A DNA stretch of 64,000 nt. Source: Streptomyces lateritius. Lineage in GTDB: Bacteria > Actinomycetota > Actinomycetes > Streptomycetales > Streptomycetaceae. Below, piece after piece: positions 1 to 7,946 of the stretch; within the stretch, counting starts at the first letter, position 1; the number at the start of each line of letters is the position of its first letter. Made by a program: the position numbers and the translations under genes. The stretch lies in assembly GCF_014649715.1 (NCBI RefSeq), contig NZ_BMTO01000012.1, positions 170,159 through 234,158 on the forward strand, read 5' to 3'. The notes beneath the pieces were generated by a model that was not told the origin of the DNA, ran no database searches, and saw nothing but the letters and a program-made list of their open reading frames with translations.

Positions 1-522
1 ATCAACGTGGGCGGGCACCGCAAGGTCCCCATGGCGGAGCTCCGTTCGCTCCTGGCCGACCTCGGCCACCGCGACGTGCGGACCTATCTCCAGAGCGGCA
101 ACGCCGTCTTCACCACGGACGACGAGGCGCCGGCCGAGGAGGAGCGGACGGTGGCCGTCGAGAACGCTTTGGAGAAGCGGTTCGGCTTCCGCGTCGACTG
201 CCTCGTCCGCAGCGCCCGGTACCTCGCGGCCGTCGCCGAAGCCTGCCCGTTCCCCGCCGCCGAACTGGAGGGCAAGCAGCTCCACGTCACGTACTTCGAC
301 CAGCCGGTCGGACCCGAGCGGTTCACGGCGATCGACGCGGCGGCCTTCCTCCCCGAGGAGTTCCGGCTGGGCGACCGGGCGCTCTATCTCTACGCGCCCG
401 AGGGGCTCGGGCGGTCGAAGCTCGCGGAGGCGCTCTCCCGGCCCGCAATGCTCAAGGGGGTCGTCGCCACCACCCGCAACTGGAACACGGTGGTCAAGCT
501 GGTGGAGATGACCCGGTCCTGA
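1..522 (+). CDS. DUF1697 family protein, 5' end outside window
   Basis: The reading frame is open from base 1, beginning INVGGHRKVPM, which is the conserved N-terminal block of DUF1697 proteins; normally about ten residues (MTTYVALLRG-like) precede it, so the true start lies just upstream of the window. The motif YLQSGNAVF and the C-terminal block TTRNWNTVVKL are also typical of the family. DUF1697 proteins are small (about 175-180 aa) cytoplasmic proteins without an established function. The GTG at position 7 is internal and not a credible start. Ends with TGA at 520-522; an 84-base gap separates it from the next gene. Confidence 0.85.
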   Translation: MNVGGHRKVPMAELRSLLADLGHRDVRTYLQSGNAVFTTDDEAPAEEERTVAVENALEKRFGFRVDCLVRSARYLAAVAEACPFPAAELEGKQLHVTYFDQPVGPERFTAIDAAAFLPEEFRLGDRALYLYAPEGLGRSKLAEALSRPAMLKGVVATTRNWNTVVKLVEMTRS

Positions 523-606
523 CCCGCGAGCCGGCGCGGACCGGCCCAGTTGACGGAGTCGCGAACGGCCCGTCGATTCGCGGGGCCCGCTGGCTAGGCT
601 CACGCC

Positions 607-1230
607 ATGACCACAGAGACGCAGCCCAGGACCGTCGTCGACTTCTACTTCGACCCCGCCTGCCCCTTCGCCTGGATCACCTCCCGCTGGATGCTGGAGG
701 TCGAACAGCACCGTGACATCGAACTGCGCTTCCGGGTGATGAGCCTGTACCTCCACAACATCGGCAACGAACTGCCCGCGTGGTACCGGGAGCTCGTCGA
801 CAAGTCGATCGGCCCGGTCCGGGTGGCGGCAGCGGCGGCGCAGCGGCACGGCGAGGAGATACTGCGCCCGCTCTACACCGCGTACGGAACCCGCATCCAC
901 CACGAGAAGCAGACCGACTTCGACGCCGTCGTGGCCGAGTCCCTCGCGGAGCTCGGGCTCCCGGCCGAGCTCGCCGAGGCCGCGCACGACACGGCGTACG
1001 ACGAGGCGGTACGCGCCAGCCACGACGCCGGCAAGGACCCCGAGGCGGACGGTTACGTCGGCACGCCCACGATCCACGTCGACGGCACCGTCTGGTTCGG
1101 ACCGGTCCTGCGGGCCGTCCCGCGCGGTGCGAAGGCGGCCGAGCTCTTCGACAGCTTCCGGGTCCTCGCCGGCCACCCGGACCTGTTCGAACTCAAGCGG
1201 ACCCGGACCGGCGGCCTCGACTTCAGCTGA
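607..1230 (+). CDS. DsbA-family protein, mycothiol-dependent nitroreductase (Rv2466c) type
   Basis: A 207-aa thioredoxin-fold protein with an inserted helical domain. It resembles M. tuberculosis Rv2466c along its length: WITSRWMLEVEQHRDIE near the N-terminus, VGTPTIHVDG (the cis-Pro loop) around residue 148, and a C-terminal FELKRTRTGG. Family members are cytoplasmic mycothiol-dependent oxidoreductases. The active site reads C19-P-F-A22, whereas Rv2466c has CPWC as I recall it, so the resolving cysteine is absent and a monothiol mechanism with mycothiol is likely. No good Shine-Dalgarno precedes the ATG; a TAGGCT hexamer about 8 bases upstream would suit a leaderless transcript. Its last 8 bases overlap the end of the convergent chelatase gene. 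Confidence 0.85.
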   Translation: MTTETQPRTVVDFYFDPACPFAWITSRWMLEVEQHRDIELRFRVMSLYLHNIGNELPAWYRELVDKSIGPVRVAAAAAQRHGEEILRPLYTAYGTRIHHEKQTDFDAVVAESLAELGLPAELAEAAHDTAYDEAVRASHDAGKDPEADGYVGTPTIHVDGTVWFGPVLRAVPRGAKAAELFDSFRVLAGHPDLFELKRTRTGGLDFS

Positions 1231-1960
1231 CGGCCGCCAGCGCCTTGTCGATCCGCGCCTCCTCGTACCGCGTGATCAGCAGGCGGGCCAGTTCCGGCGA
1301 GGGGCCGAGGACGTCCGCCAGGACGTCGGCCTCCGCCGCGCCCGCCGCGATGCGGTCCGGCAGCCGGCCCGGAGCGATGACGTACGGGGCCACCGCCACC
1401 CGGCGCACGCCGTCCGCGCGCAGTGCCCGGACCGCGTCCTCGGTCCTCGGCAGAGATGCGGAGGCGAACGCAGGCCGCACGGAGCACCAACCGGTGCGCC
1501 GCAGCTCCCGCGCCGTTTCTGCGATCACCGCGATCGCCTCCGGGTCCGTGGAGCCCGCCGAGGCCAGGACGACCCCGGTCGCGCTCCGGTCGCCGGGCAT
1601 CAGCCCGGCCTCGTACAGCCGTCGCTCCACCGCCGCCACGAGCAGCGGCGACGGGCCGAGTACCTCCGCCTGGCGGACGTTCAGCGACGGCGGTGCCTGC
1701 CGCAGCACGGCCGGGATGTCGGCCTTGGCGTGGAAGGCCCGGGTCAGCAGCAGCGGCAGCGCCACCACCTCCCGTACCCCCTCGGCCGCGAGCCGGTCCA
1801 GCACACCCGGCACCGACGGCAGGTTGAAGTCCAGGAACGCGGTTTCCATGCGCAGCCCCGGCCGCAGTGACCGGGCACGGCGCACCAGCGCGTGCACGGT
1901 CGCCGCGTGCCGCGGGTCGCGGCTGCCGTGGGCGACGACGAGGAGGACGGGAGGGTTCAT
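1223..1960 (-). CDS. sirohydrochlorin chelatase (CbiX/SirB-like)
   Basis: A 245-aa protein opening with LLVVAHGSRDPR, the metal-binding histidine motif of CbiX/SirB chelatases; a second half-domain follows (VLASAGSTDPEA, then RVAVAPYVIAPG), as expected for the two-lobed class II chelatase fold. It would insert iron into sirohydrochlorin to give siroheme, the cofactor of the sulfite reductase encoded at the head of the same operon. It is the last gene of the sulfur operon, 8 bases downstream of the permease stop codon. The start ATG at 1960 was chosen because the HGSRD motif follows it directly; the open frame continues far upstream only as an out-of-frame shadow of the permease. Confidence 0.85.
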   Translation of the reverse strand: MNPPVLLVVAHGSRDPRHAATVHALVRRARSLRPGLRMETAFLDFNLPSVPGVLDRLAAEGVREVVALPLLLTRAFHAKADIPAVLRQAPPSLNVRQAEVLGPSPLLVAAVERRLYEAGLMPGDRSATGVVLASAGSTDPEAIAVIAETARELRRTGWCSVRPAFASASLPRTEDAVRALRADGVRRVAVAPYVIAPGRLPDRIAAGAAEADVLADVLGPSPELARLLITRYEEARIDKALAAVS

Positions 1961-1968
1961 GGCGTGAC

Positions 1969-2865
1969 TCAGCTCTTCACCAGCAGGCCGCGGCTGCGCA
2001 GCACCGCGCGCTCCAGGGGGCTGAAGATCAGCAGGTCGATGGCGATGCCGACGAGCAGGATGAGGATGATCGCCAGGAAGATCCCCGGCATGTCGATGTT
2101 GTTCCGGCCGTTCTCCAGCAACTGACCGAGGCCCAGACCCAGTTCCGGGGAGGACGCGATGATCTCGGCGGCCATCAGCGAACGCCAGGAGAACGCCCAG
2201 CCCTGCTTCAGACCCGCCAGATAACCCGGCAGCGCCGCCGGCATCACGATGTGCCAGGCGCCCCTGAGGCCCGTCGCGCCCAGCGTCCGTCCGGCACGCA
2301 GGAAGAGCGGCGGGACCTGGTCGACACCGGCCACCAGACCGTTGGCGATCGAGGGCACCGCGCCCAGCAGGATCACCGCGTACATCATCTGGTCGTTGAG
2401 GCCGATCCAGAGGACGGCGGGGGCGACCCAGGCCACCGACGGCAGCGACTGAAGACCCGAGAGGATCGGGCCGATCGCCGCGCGGACGAACTTCACCCGC
2501 GCCACCAGCAGACCCAGCGGCGTACCGATGGCGAGGGCCATGAGGAAGCCGAGCAGGGCCCGCGACACGCTCGTCCAGAGGACGTCGAGGAGCGTGCCCT
2601 CCAGCCACATCGTGGACAGGCTGTCCCAGACGGCGGACGGCGGCGGCAGCTTGAACTCGTCGGTGACCTGGGCCGTCACCAGCAGCTGCCAGACCACGAG
2701 CACCAGCAGCACGGCCGTGACCGGCGGCAGCACCTTCTTCAGCAGAACCTCACGCACCGGCGTACGGCGCACCTGCACCGCGTCCAGCGCGTCGAGGCCC
2801 GCCTCCAGGCCGGCCAGGTCGTCGGCCTTCCCGGCCGACGTGGTGGTCGTATCAGTGCTGGCCAT
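1969..2865 (-). CDS. sulfonate/taurine-type ABC transporter permease
   Basis: A 298-aa integral membrane protein of the SsuC/TauC family. Hydrophobic segments begin about residue 50 (VLPPVTAVLLVLVVWQLL) and continue through the binding-protein-dependent transport fold; the cytoplasmic EAA-like loop is visible around GLRGAWHIVMPAALPGYLAG, where it contacts the ATPase. The start ATG at 2865 (MASTDT) lies inside the 3' end of the ATPase gene (14-base overlap), pointing to translational coupling. A slightly upstream GTG would only add six residues. Placement between the ATPase and the siroheme chelatase fits import of an organosulfur compound or sulfate ester for assimilation; the exact substrate cannot be told from sequence. 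Confidence 0.88.
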   Translation of the reverse strand: MASTDTTTTSAGKADDLAGLEAGLDALDAVQVRRTPVREVLLKKVLPPVTAVLLVLVVWQLLVTAQVTDEFKLPPPSAVWDSLSTMWLEGTLLDVLWTSVSRALLGFLMALAIGTPLGLLVARVKFVRAAIGPILSGLQSLPSVAWVAPAVLWIGLNDQMMYAVILLGAVPSIANGLVAGVDQVPPLFLRAGRTLGATGLRGAWHIVMPAALPGYLAGLKQGWAFSWRSLMAAEIIASSPELGLGLGQLLENGRNNIDMPGIFLAIILILLVGIAIDLLIFSPLERAVLRSRGLLVKS

Positions 2866-3649
2866 GACGGCGGATCTCCCCACGCAGTTCTTCGGTGATC
2901 TCGACGGACAGCTCCGCCACGGCGGCGTCCTCGATACGGCGCGGCTGCGGGATGCCGATGGTCCACTCCCGGGCGATCCGCCCGGGCCGGGACGACAGCA
3001 GAACGACCCGCTCGGCCAGCCGTACGGCCTCGCGCACGTTGTGGGTGACGAAGAGCACCGACAGCTTCGTCTCCCGCCAGATCCGGGTCAGCTCGTCGTG
3101 CAGCACGTCACGGGTAATGGCGTCGAGCGCCGCGAACGGCTCGTCCATCAGCAGCAGATCACTGTCCTGGGCGAGCGCCCGGGCCAGCGCCACGCGCTGG
3201 CGCATGCCGCCGGACAGTTCGTGGACCCGCTTGCGGTACGAGCCGCCGAGCCGGACCAGTTCGAGCAGGCGCTCCGCCTCCGGGCGCCGCTCGGCCTTCG
3301 GCACCCCGCGCAGCCGCAGGGCCAGTTCGATGTTCTTGCCCGCGGTGAGCCACGGGAAGAGGGCGTGCTCCTGGAACATCAGGGCCGGCCGGCCGCCGGG
3401 GGTCTCGATGGACCCCGCGGACGGCCGGTCGAGCCCGGCGACCAGGTTGAGCAGGGTGGACTTGCCGCACCCGGAGGCTCCCAGGAGGGTGACGAACTCG
3501 CCCGGGGCGACATCGAGCGAGATGTCGTCGAGAACGAGCTGCGATCCGGCGGGTCCGCCGAAGGACTTCGAGACGTGCTCGATCCGGGCGGCGTGCGTCA
3601 CCGCCGCACGGTCCTCCTCGGCCTTGGCGAGCGTCGCGGTCGTGGCCAT
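2852..3649 (-). CDS. sulfonate/taurine-type ABC transporter ATP-binding protein
   Basis: A 265-aa ABC ATPase of the SsuB/TauB/NrtD group. Walker A is GASGCGKST near residue 58, the Q-loop lies in LMFQEHALFPWLT, the signature is LSGGMRQR and Walker B is LLLMDEPFAALDAI; the FPWLT sequence after the Q-loop is typical of sulfonate/nitrate importers. A strong Shine-Dalgarno, AGGAGGTGA, sits 6 bases before ATG 3649 and fixes that start. It is 35 bases downstream of the substrate-binding protein and overlaps the permease start, forming a standard A-B-C importer set inside the sulfur operon. Confidence 0.92.
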   Translation of the reverse strand: MATTATLAKAEEDRAAVTHAARIEHVSKSFGGPAGSQLVLDDISLDVAPGEFVTLLGASGCGKSTLLNLVAGLDRPSAGSIETPGGRPALMFQEHALFPWLTAGKNIELALRLRGVPKAERRPEAERLLELVRLGGSYRKRVHELSGGMRQRVALARALAQDSDLLLMDEPFAALDAITRDVLHDELTRIWRETKLSVLFVTHNVREAVRLAERVVLLSSRPGRIAREWTIGIPQPRRIEDAAVAELSVEITEELRGEIRRHGQH

Positions 3650-3684
3650 GGTCGTCACCTCCTGGGGGCTCAGCTGCGGACTTG

Positions 3685-4791
3685 TTACTTGACGCCGAGA
3701 CCGGCGTCGGCGACCTCGGGCCGCCCCGCGGCCTTCAGGACCTTGTTGAGCGGCTTCAGGTCGTAGATGCCGGTCAGGTCGGGCTGCTTGAGCAGACCGG
3801 CCTTCACCGCGTGGGCCGCCTGTGCCTGGAGCGTGGCGGCCAGCGGGTCGTCGGTGAACCGGATCGACGGCCAGGCGGCGTCGATGACCTTGTCGCCGAG
3901 CGGCTTCCCGGACAGCTCCTTCAGCTTGGCGTTGGCCGAGGCCTTCGCCTTGTCCGGGTTGGCGTTGATCCACTCGTTGGTCTTCACGGAACCGCGCAGC
4001 ACCGCTTCGACGACGTCCGGGTGCTCGGTGAGGAACTTCTGCGACACGATGATGTTCGTGATCACGAACTTCTTGTCGGGCCACAGCGCCGACTCGTCGA
4101 GCAGCACCTTCGCGCCCTCGGTGACCAGCTTCGACGCGGTCGGCTCCGGCACCCAGGCACCGTCGATGGAGCCGGACGTGTAGGCGTTCGGGGTGACCTT
4201 GTTGTCCGTACGGACCACGGAGACGTCACCCTTGCCGCTCTCGGCGTCGACCTTCCAGCCCTTCTCCGAGATCCAGTTGAGGAAGGCCACGTCCTGCGTG
4301 TTGCCGTGCTGCGGGGTGGCGATCCTCTTGCCCTTGAGGTCGTCCAGCGTCTTGATCTTGTCGGGGTTGACGACCAGCTTCACGCCGCCTGAGGCCGAAC
4401 CGCCGATGATCCGCAGGTTCTTGCCCTTGGACTTGACGTAGCCGTTGATCGCGGGGGAGGGGCCGATGAAGCCGATGTCGATCGAGTCGGCGTTGAGCGC
4501 CTCGATCTCGGAGGGGCCGGCGTTGAAGGTCGAGACCTCCAGTCGCGTGCCGCCCAGCTCCTTCTGGATGATGCCCCGCTCGTCGCCCACCAGGGCGGTG
4601 GCGTGGGTCAGGTTCGGGAAGTATCCGAGCCGGACCTTGTCGGCCGAGAGCTTCTCGCCCTCGGCGGCCACCTTCTTCTCGTCGTTCTTGGCCTGGGAGC
4701 CGTAGCCGCAGGAGGCGAGCGCGCCGATCAGCAGCGGCAGGGCCGCGGCGGCGGCGAGTGAGCGGCGCAGGGTGGTACGGGAGGCAGGCAC
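3685..4791 (-). CDS. sulfonate/sulfate-ester-type ABC transporter substrate-binding lipoprotein
   Basis: A 368-aa secreted binding protein. It opens with an RRSLAAAAALPLLIGALASC lipoprotein signal; the lipobox LASC puts the acylated cysteine near residue 28. The mature protein has the NMT1/SsuA fold: VRLGYFPNLTHATALVG, then ESIDIGFIGPSPAINGY-like and RIATPQHGNTQDVAFLNW blocks that line the ligand cleft. It is the first gene of the transporter trio and follows cysN after a 200-base gap carrying a perfect palindrome and small candidate ORFs, so its expression may be partly uncoupled from the cys genes. Substrate is inferred from neighbours to be an organosulfur compound; nitrate-type ligands are less likely here. 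Confidence 0.88.
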   Translation of the reverse strand: MPASRTTLRRSLAAAAALPLLIGALASCGYGSQAKNDEKKVAAEGEKLSADKVRLGYFPNLTHATALVGDERGIIQKELGGTRLEVSTFNAGPSEIEALNADSIDIGFIGPSPAINGYVKSKGKNLRIIGGSASGGVKLVVNPDKIKTLDDLKGKRIATPQHGNTQDVAFLNWISEKGWKVDAESGKGDVSVVRTDNKVTPNAYTSGSIDGAWVPEPTASKLVTEGAKVLLDESALWPDKKFVITNIIVSQKFLTEHPDVVEAVLRGSVKTNEWINANPDKAKASANAKLKELSGKPLGDKVIDAAWPSIRFTDDPLAATLQAQAAHAVKAGLLKQPDLTGIYDLKPLNKVLKAAGRPEVADAGLGVK

Positions 4792-4804
4792 GGAGGTTGT
4801 CCCC

Positions 4805-4903
4805 TCAGGGTCTTCGAAGTCTTCTTCGTCTATGTCGATCGGGGTGGAGCGGGTACAGCGGGTGCGCGCCGCGTACGCGGCGCGTCGGCGTCAGCACGCA
4901 CAT
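4805..4903 (-). CDS. candidate small Arg-rich ORF before the sulfonate transporter
   Basis: A 32-codon frame starting MCVLTPTRRV and ending RRLRRP, with a good Shine-Dalgarno (GGGAGGTG, 7 bases before the ATG). It ends 13 bases upstream of the binding-protein start. Its first codons run across the perfect palindrome at 4865-4884. It could be a cysteine-responsive or coupling leader peptide for the transporter genes, because C2 is its second codon, but I do not recognise the peptide family and it overlaps another small frame (4891-4992). Existence as a real gene is uncertain. Confidence 0.3.
   Translation of the reverse strand: MCVLTPTRRVRGAHPLYPLHPDRHRRRRLRRP
4865..4884. repeat. 20-bp perfect palindrome between cysN and the transporter genes
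   Basis: Ten bases mirror exactly across the central GTAC with no spacer. It lies in the only sizeable gap inside the sulfur operon. It could act as an operator, or as an RNA hairpin that separates cysN from the transporter messages by stabilising or terminating. No T-tract follows it, so simple intrinsic termination is not supported. Confidence 0.6.
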
Positions 4904-4992
4904 CGCGCGACACCTCCCCGGCCCGCGCCGAGGGCGCCGGAACCCACCCGGCCGCCCTCCTTGGCGAAGGTGGCGTAGACGTTCTGGATCAT
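4891..4992 (-). CDS. candidate small ORF coupled to cysN stop
   Basis: A 33-codon frame starting MIQNVYATFAKEGG and ending VARCAC. Its ATG shares one base with the cysN TGA (TGATG), the arrangement used for translational coupling. It ends in a CAC cysteine pair, notable in an operon devoted to cysteine synthesis. It overlaps the other small candidate (4805-4903) in a different frame, and only one or neither may be translated. I do not recognise the sequence. Confidence 0.25.
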   Translation of the reverse strand: MIQNVYATFAKEGGRVGSGALGAGRGGVARCAC

Positions 4993-6350
4993 CAGAAGTC
5001 CCAGCCCTCGTCGTCGGCGGCGTCCGCGACGGCCACGGCCTTGGCGGTGGCGAAGGACTCGCCCGCCATGCCGGCGGCCAGCGTGGTGCCGTCCGCGGGG
5101 TCGATCAGCAGGAAGGAGCCGGTACGGCGGGAGTCCGCGTACGCGTCGAGCGCGAGCGGTTCGGCGGTACGGATCTTCACCTGGCCGATGTCGTTGGCGA
5201 CGAGCTGCCCCGGCTCGGGGTGCTGGGAGAGGTCGTCCAGGGTCAGCCGGGACGGGATCTCCTTGACGATCGCCTTGACCGTGCGGGTGGTGTGCTTGAG
5301 CAGCACCCGCTGGCCCACGGTCAGCGGCTGGTCCGCCACGTGGCAGACCGTCGCCTCGACGTCCTGGCTGGTCGCCGGGGCGTCACCGCTCGGGGCGAGC
5401 AGATCGCCGCGCGAGATGTCGATGTCGTCGGCGAGGCGGATCGTGACCGACTGCGGTGCCCAGGCGATGTCCACCGACTCGCCCAGGGCGTCGATCGCCG
5501 TGATCGTGGAGGTCCGGCCCGAGGGCAGGACGGTGATCGGCTCGCCGACCCGGAAGGCACCGGCCGCGATCTGACCGGCGTACCCGCGGTAGTCGGGGTG
5601 CTCGGCCGTCTGCGGGCGGATCACGTACTGGACCGGGAACCGGGCGTGGCAGGCCGTCAGGTCGTGGCTGACCGGGACGGTCTCCAGGTGCTCCAGGACG
5701 GTCGGGCCGCCGTACCAGTCCATGTTCGCCGACGGCTCCACGACGTTGTCGCCGGCCAGCGCCGAGATGGGGATCGCGGTGATCTCCGGGACGCCCAGCT
5801 CGGAGGCGTACGTCGTGAACTCCTCGGCGATCGCGGCGAAGACGGGCTCCGCGTATTCGACGAGGTCCATCTTGTTCACGGCGAGGACCACGTGCGGCAC
5901 CCGCAGCAGCGCGGCGACGGCGGCGTGACGGCGGGTCTGCTCGACGACACCGTTGCGGGCGTCGACCAGGACGACGGCCAGCTCCGCGGTCGAGGCGCCG
6001 GTCACCATGTTCCGGGTGTACTGCACGTGCCCGGGGGTGTCGGCGAGGATGAAACGGCGGCGCGGCGTGGCGAAGTAGCGGTAGGCCACGTCGATGGTGA
6101 TGCCCTGCTCGCGCTCGGCGCGCAGGCCGTCGGTCAGCAGCGCCAGGTCAGGCGCCTCCTGACCGCGCTTGAGGGACGCGGCCTCCACGGCCTCCAGCTG
6201 GTCGGTGAGGACCGACTTGGAGTCGTGCAGGAGGCGGCCGACCAGGGTGGACTTGCCGTCGTCGACGGATCCGGCGGTGGCGAAGCGCAGCAGGGTGGTC
6301 GCCGAGACGTCGGCGAACTGCTCGGTCGTGCTCGTACTCGTGCTCGTCAT
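4992..6350 (-). CDS. cysN: sulfate adenylyltransferase subunit 1 (GTPase)
   Basis: A 452-aa member of the EF-Tu-like translation-factor GTPases that drives ATP sulfurylase. The P-loop GSVDDGKS lies at residues 27-34, the switch block EREQGITIDVAYR and DTPGH follow, and the guanine-specificity motif is NKMD. Domains II and III of the beta-barrel type complete the usual length. With CysD it makes adenosine 5'-phosphosulfate from sulfate and ATP, using GTP hydrolysis to overcome the unfavourable equilibrium. It starts 3 bases after the cysD stop. There is no C-terminal APS-kinase fusion (CysNC type); the kinase is the separate cysC gene two positions upstream. Confidence 0.96.
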   Translation of the reverse strand: MTSTSTSTTEQFADVSATTLLRFATAGSVDDGKSTLVGRLLHDSKSVLTDQLEAVEAASLKRGQEAPDLALLTDGLRAEREQGITIDVAYRYFATPRRRFILADTPGHVQYTRNMVTGASTAELAVVLVDARNGVVEQTRRHAAVAALLRVPHVVLAVNKMDLVEYAEPVFAAIAEEFTTYASELGVPEITAIPISALAGDNVVEPSANMDWYGGPTVLEHLETVPVSHDLTACHARFPVQYVIRPQTAEHPDYRGYAGQIAAGAFRVGEPITVLPSGRTSTITAIDALGESVDIAWAPQSVTIRLADDIDISRGDLLAPSGDAPATSQDVEATVCHVADQPLTVGQRVLLKHTTRTVKAIVKEIPSRLTLDDLSQHPEPGQLVANDIGQVKIRTAEPLALDAYADSRRTGSFLLIDPADGTTLAAGMAGESFATAKAVAVADAADDEGWDF

Positions 6351-6352
6351 GG

Positions 6353-7288
6353 CTAGAAGTACCCTTCGCGCTTGCGGTCTTCCATCGCGGCCTCGGACAT
6401 CTTGTCGTCGGCGCGGGTCGCGCCCCGCTCGGTGAGGCGGGAGGCGGCGATCTCGGCGATGACGGCGTCCAGCGTGGTGGCGTCGGAGTCGACGGCGCCC
6501 GTGCAGGACATGTCACCGACGGTGCGGTAGCGGATCAGCCGCGTCTCGACCGTCTCGGTCTCCTTGGGGCCGCCCCATTCGCCGGCCGTGAGCCACATGC
6601 CGTTGCGGGCGAACACCTCGCGCTCGTGGGCGAAGTAGATCTCCGGAAGCTCGATCTTCTCCCGCTGGATGTACTGCCACACGTCGAGCTCGGTCCAGTT
6701 GGACAGCGGGAACACCCGGACGTGCTCACCGGGGGCGTGGCGGCCGTTGTAGAGCTGCCACAGCTCCGGGCGCTGGCGGCGGGGGTCCCACTGGGAGAAC
6801 TCGTCGCGGAGGCTGAACACCCGCTCCTTGGCGCGGGCCTTCTCCTCGTCGCGCCGGCCGCCGCCGAACACCGCGTCGAAACGGTGCTGCTGGATCGCCT
6901 CGGTCAGCGGCACCGTCTGCAGCGGGTTGCGTGTCCCGTCGGGACGCTCGCGCAGCTTCCCGGCGTCGATGTACTCCTGCACGGAGGCGACGTGGAGCCG
7001 CAGACCGTGCTGGGCGACCACGCGGTCGCGGTACTCGATGACCTCGGGGAAGTTGTGCCCGGTGTCGACGTGCAGCAGCGTGAACGGTACCGGCGCCGGC
7101 GCGAACGCCTTGAGCGCCAGGTGCAGCATGACGATGGAGTCCTTGCCGCCGGAGAAGAGGATCACCGGCCGCTCGAACTCACCCGCCACCTCACGGAAGA
7201 TGTGGACGGCCTCGGACTCCAGGGAGTCCAGGTGCGACAGCGCGAACGGGCTGTCCGTCGCTTCGTGGACGTTGACTACGGTGGTCAC
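6353..7288 (-). CDS. cysD: sulfate adenylyltransferase subunit 2
   Basis: A 311-aa PP-loop ATP pyrophosphatase family protein. The nucleotide-binding motif SGGKDS is at residues 46-51, and FPLSNWTELDVWQYI and the C-terminal RLTERGATRADDK block are typical of CysD. It is the catalytic subunit of ATP sulfurylase. The GTG at 7288 (VTTVVNVHEA) was preferred over an upstream extension because GGGGA lies at suitable distance and the length then matches the family; the upstream extension is arginine-rich and unlike CysD. A 91-base gap separates it from cysC, the widest among the cys enzymes. Confidence 0.95.
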   Translation of the reverse strand: MTTVVNVHEATDSPFALSHLDSLESEAVHIFREVAGEFERPVILFSGGKDSIVMLHLALKAFAPAPVPFTLLHVDTGHNFPEVIEYRDRVVAQHGLRLHVASVQEYIDAGKLRERPDGTRNPLQTVPLTEAIQQHRFDAVFGGGRRDEEKARAKERVFSLRDEFSQWDPRRQRPELWQLYNGRHAPGEHVRVFPLSNWTELDVWQYIQREKIELPEIYFAHEREVFARNGMWLTAGEWGGPKETETVETRLIRYRTVGDMSCTGAVDSDATTLDAVIAEIAASRLTERGATRADDKMSEAAMEDRKREGYF

Positions 7289-7379
7289 GCTGCATCCCCT
7301 TCGTTCGCTTCTCCGCCTGCGCGGCGCAGAGGCGCGGGCATCGTCTTCGTCTGCCGCCCGGCGGCCGCGCACGCGCCGC

Positions 7380-7946
7380 TCACAGCAAGCCCTTCTCGGT
7401 GAGCAGCGCGTGGAGCCGTGCCGCGGACTCCTGCACGGTCTGGTTCTGGGACTCGATCCGCAGATCCGGGTTCCGCGGCTCGTCGTACGGGTCGTCGACC
7501 CCGGTGAGACCAGTGATCTCGCCCGCGGCCTGCTTGGCGTACAGCCCCTTCACATCGCGTACGGAGCACACGTCCACCGGAGTGGCGACATGCACCTCGA
7601 CGTAGGCGGTGCCCTCGGACTGGTGGCGCTTGCGGACGGCCTCACGGCTGTCCTCGTACGGAGCGATGACCGGGACCAGGACCTTCACGCCGTTCGAGGC
7701 GAGCAGCTCGGCGACGAAGCCGATCCGCTGCACGTTGGTGTGGCGGTCCTCGCGGGTGAAGCCGAGGCCCGCGGAGAGGAACTCGCGGATCTCGTCGCCG
7801 TCGAGCACCTCCACGCGGTGACCCTCGCCGCGCAGGCGGCCGGCCAGCTCGTACGCGATGGTGGTCTTGCCGGCGCTCGGCAGGCCCGTGAGCCAGATGG
7901 TGGCACCGGTCACGTGATTCTCCTGGTCTTCCTGGGTGTCCGTCAT
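7380..7946 (-). CDS. cysC: adenylyl-sulfate kinase
   Basis: A 188-aa APS kinase. The P-loop GLPSAGKTT is at residues 21-29; DGDEIREFLSAGLGFTREDR and NVQRIGFVAELLASNG are conserved APS-contact segments, and VKGLYAKQAAGEI is the C-terminal family block. The product is PAPS. The same operon encodes an iron-sulfur APS reductase, which uses APS directly, so PAPS made here probably serves sulfotransferases rather than reduction. ATG 7946 overlaps the cysH stop by ATGA; an alternative GTG start 11 codons later, just before TGATIW, would also be plausible. Confidence 0.94.
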   Translation of the reverse strand: MTDTQEDQENHVTGATIWLTGLPSAGKTTIAYELAGRLRGEGHRVEVLDGDEIREFLSAGLGFTREDRHTNVQRIGFVAELLASNGVKVLVPVIAPYEDSREAVRKRHQSEGTAYVEVHVATPVDVCSVRDVKGLYAKQAAGEITGLTGVDDPYDEPRNPDLRIESQNQTVQESAARLHALLTEKGLL

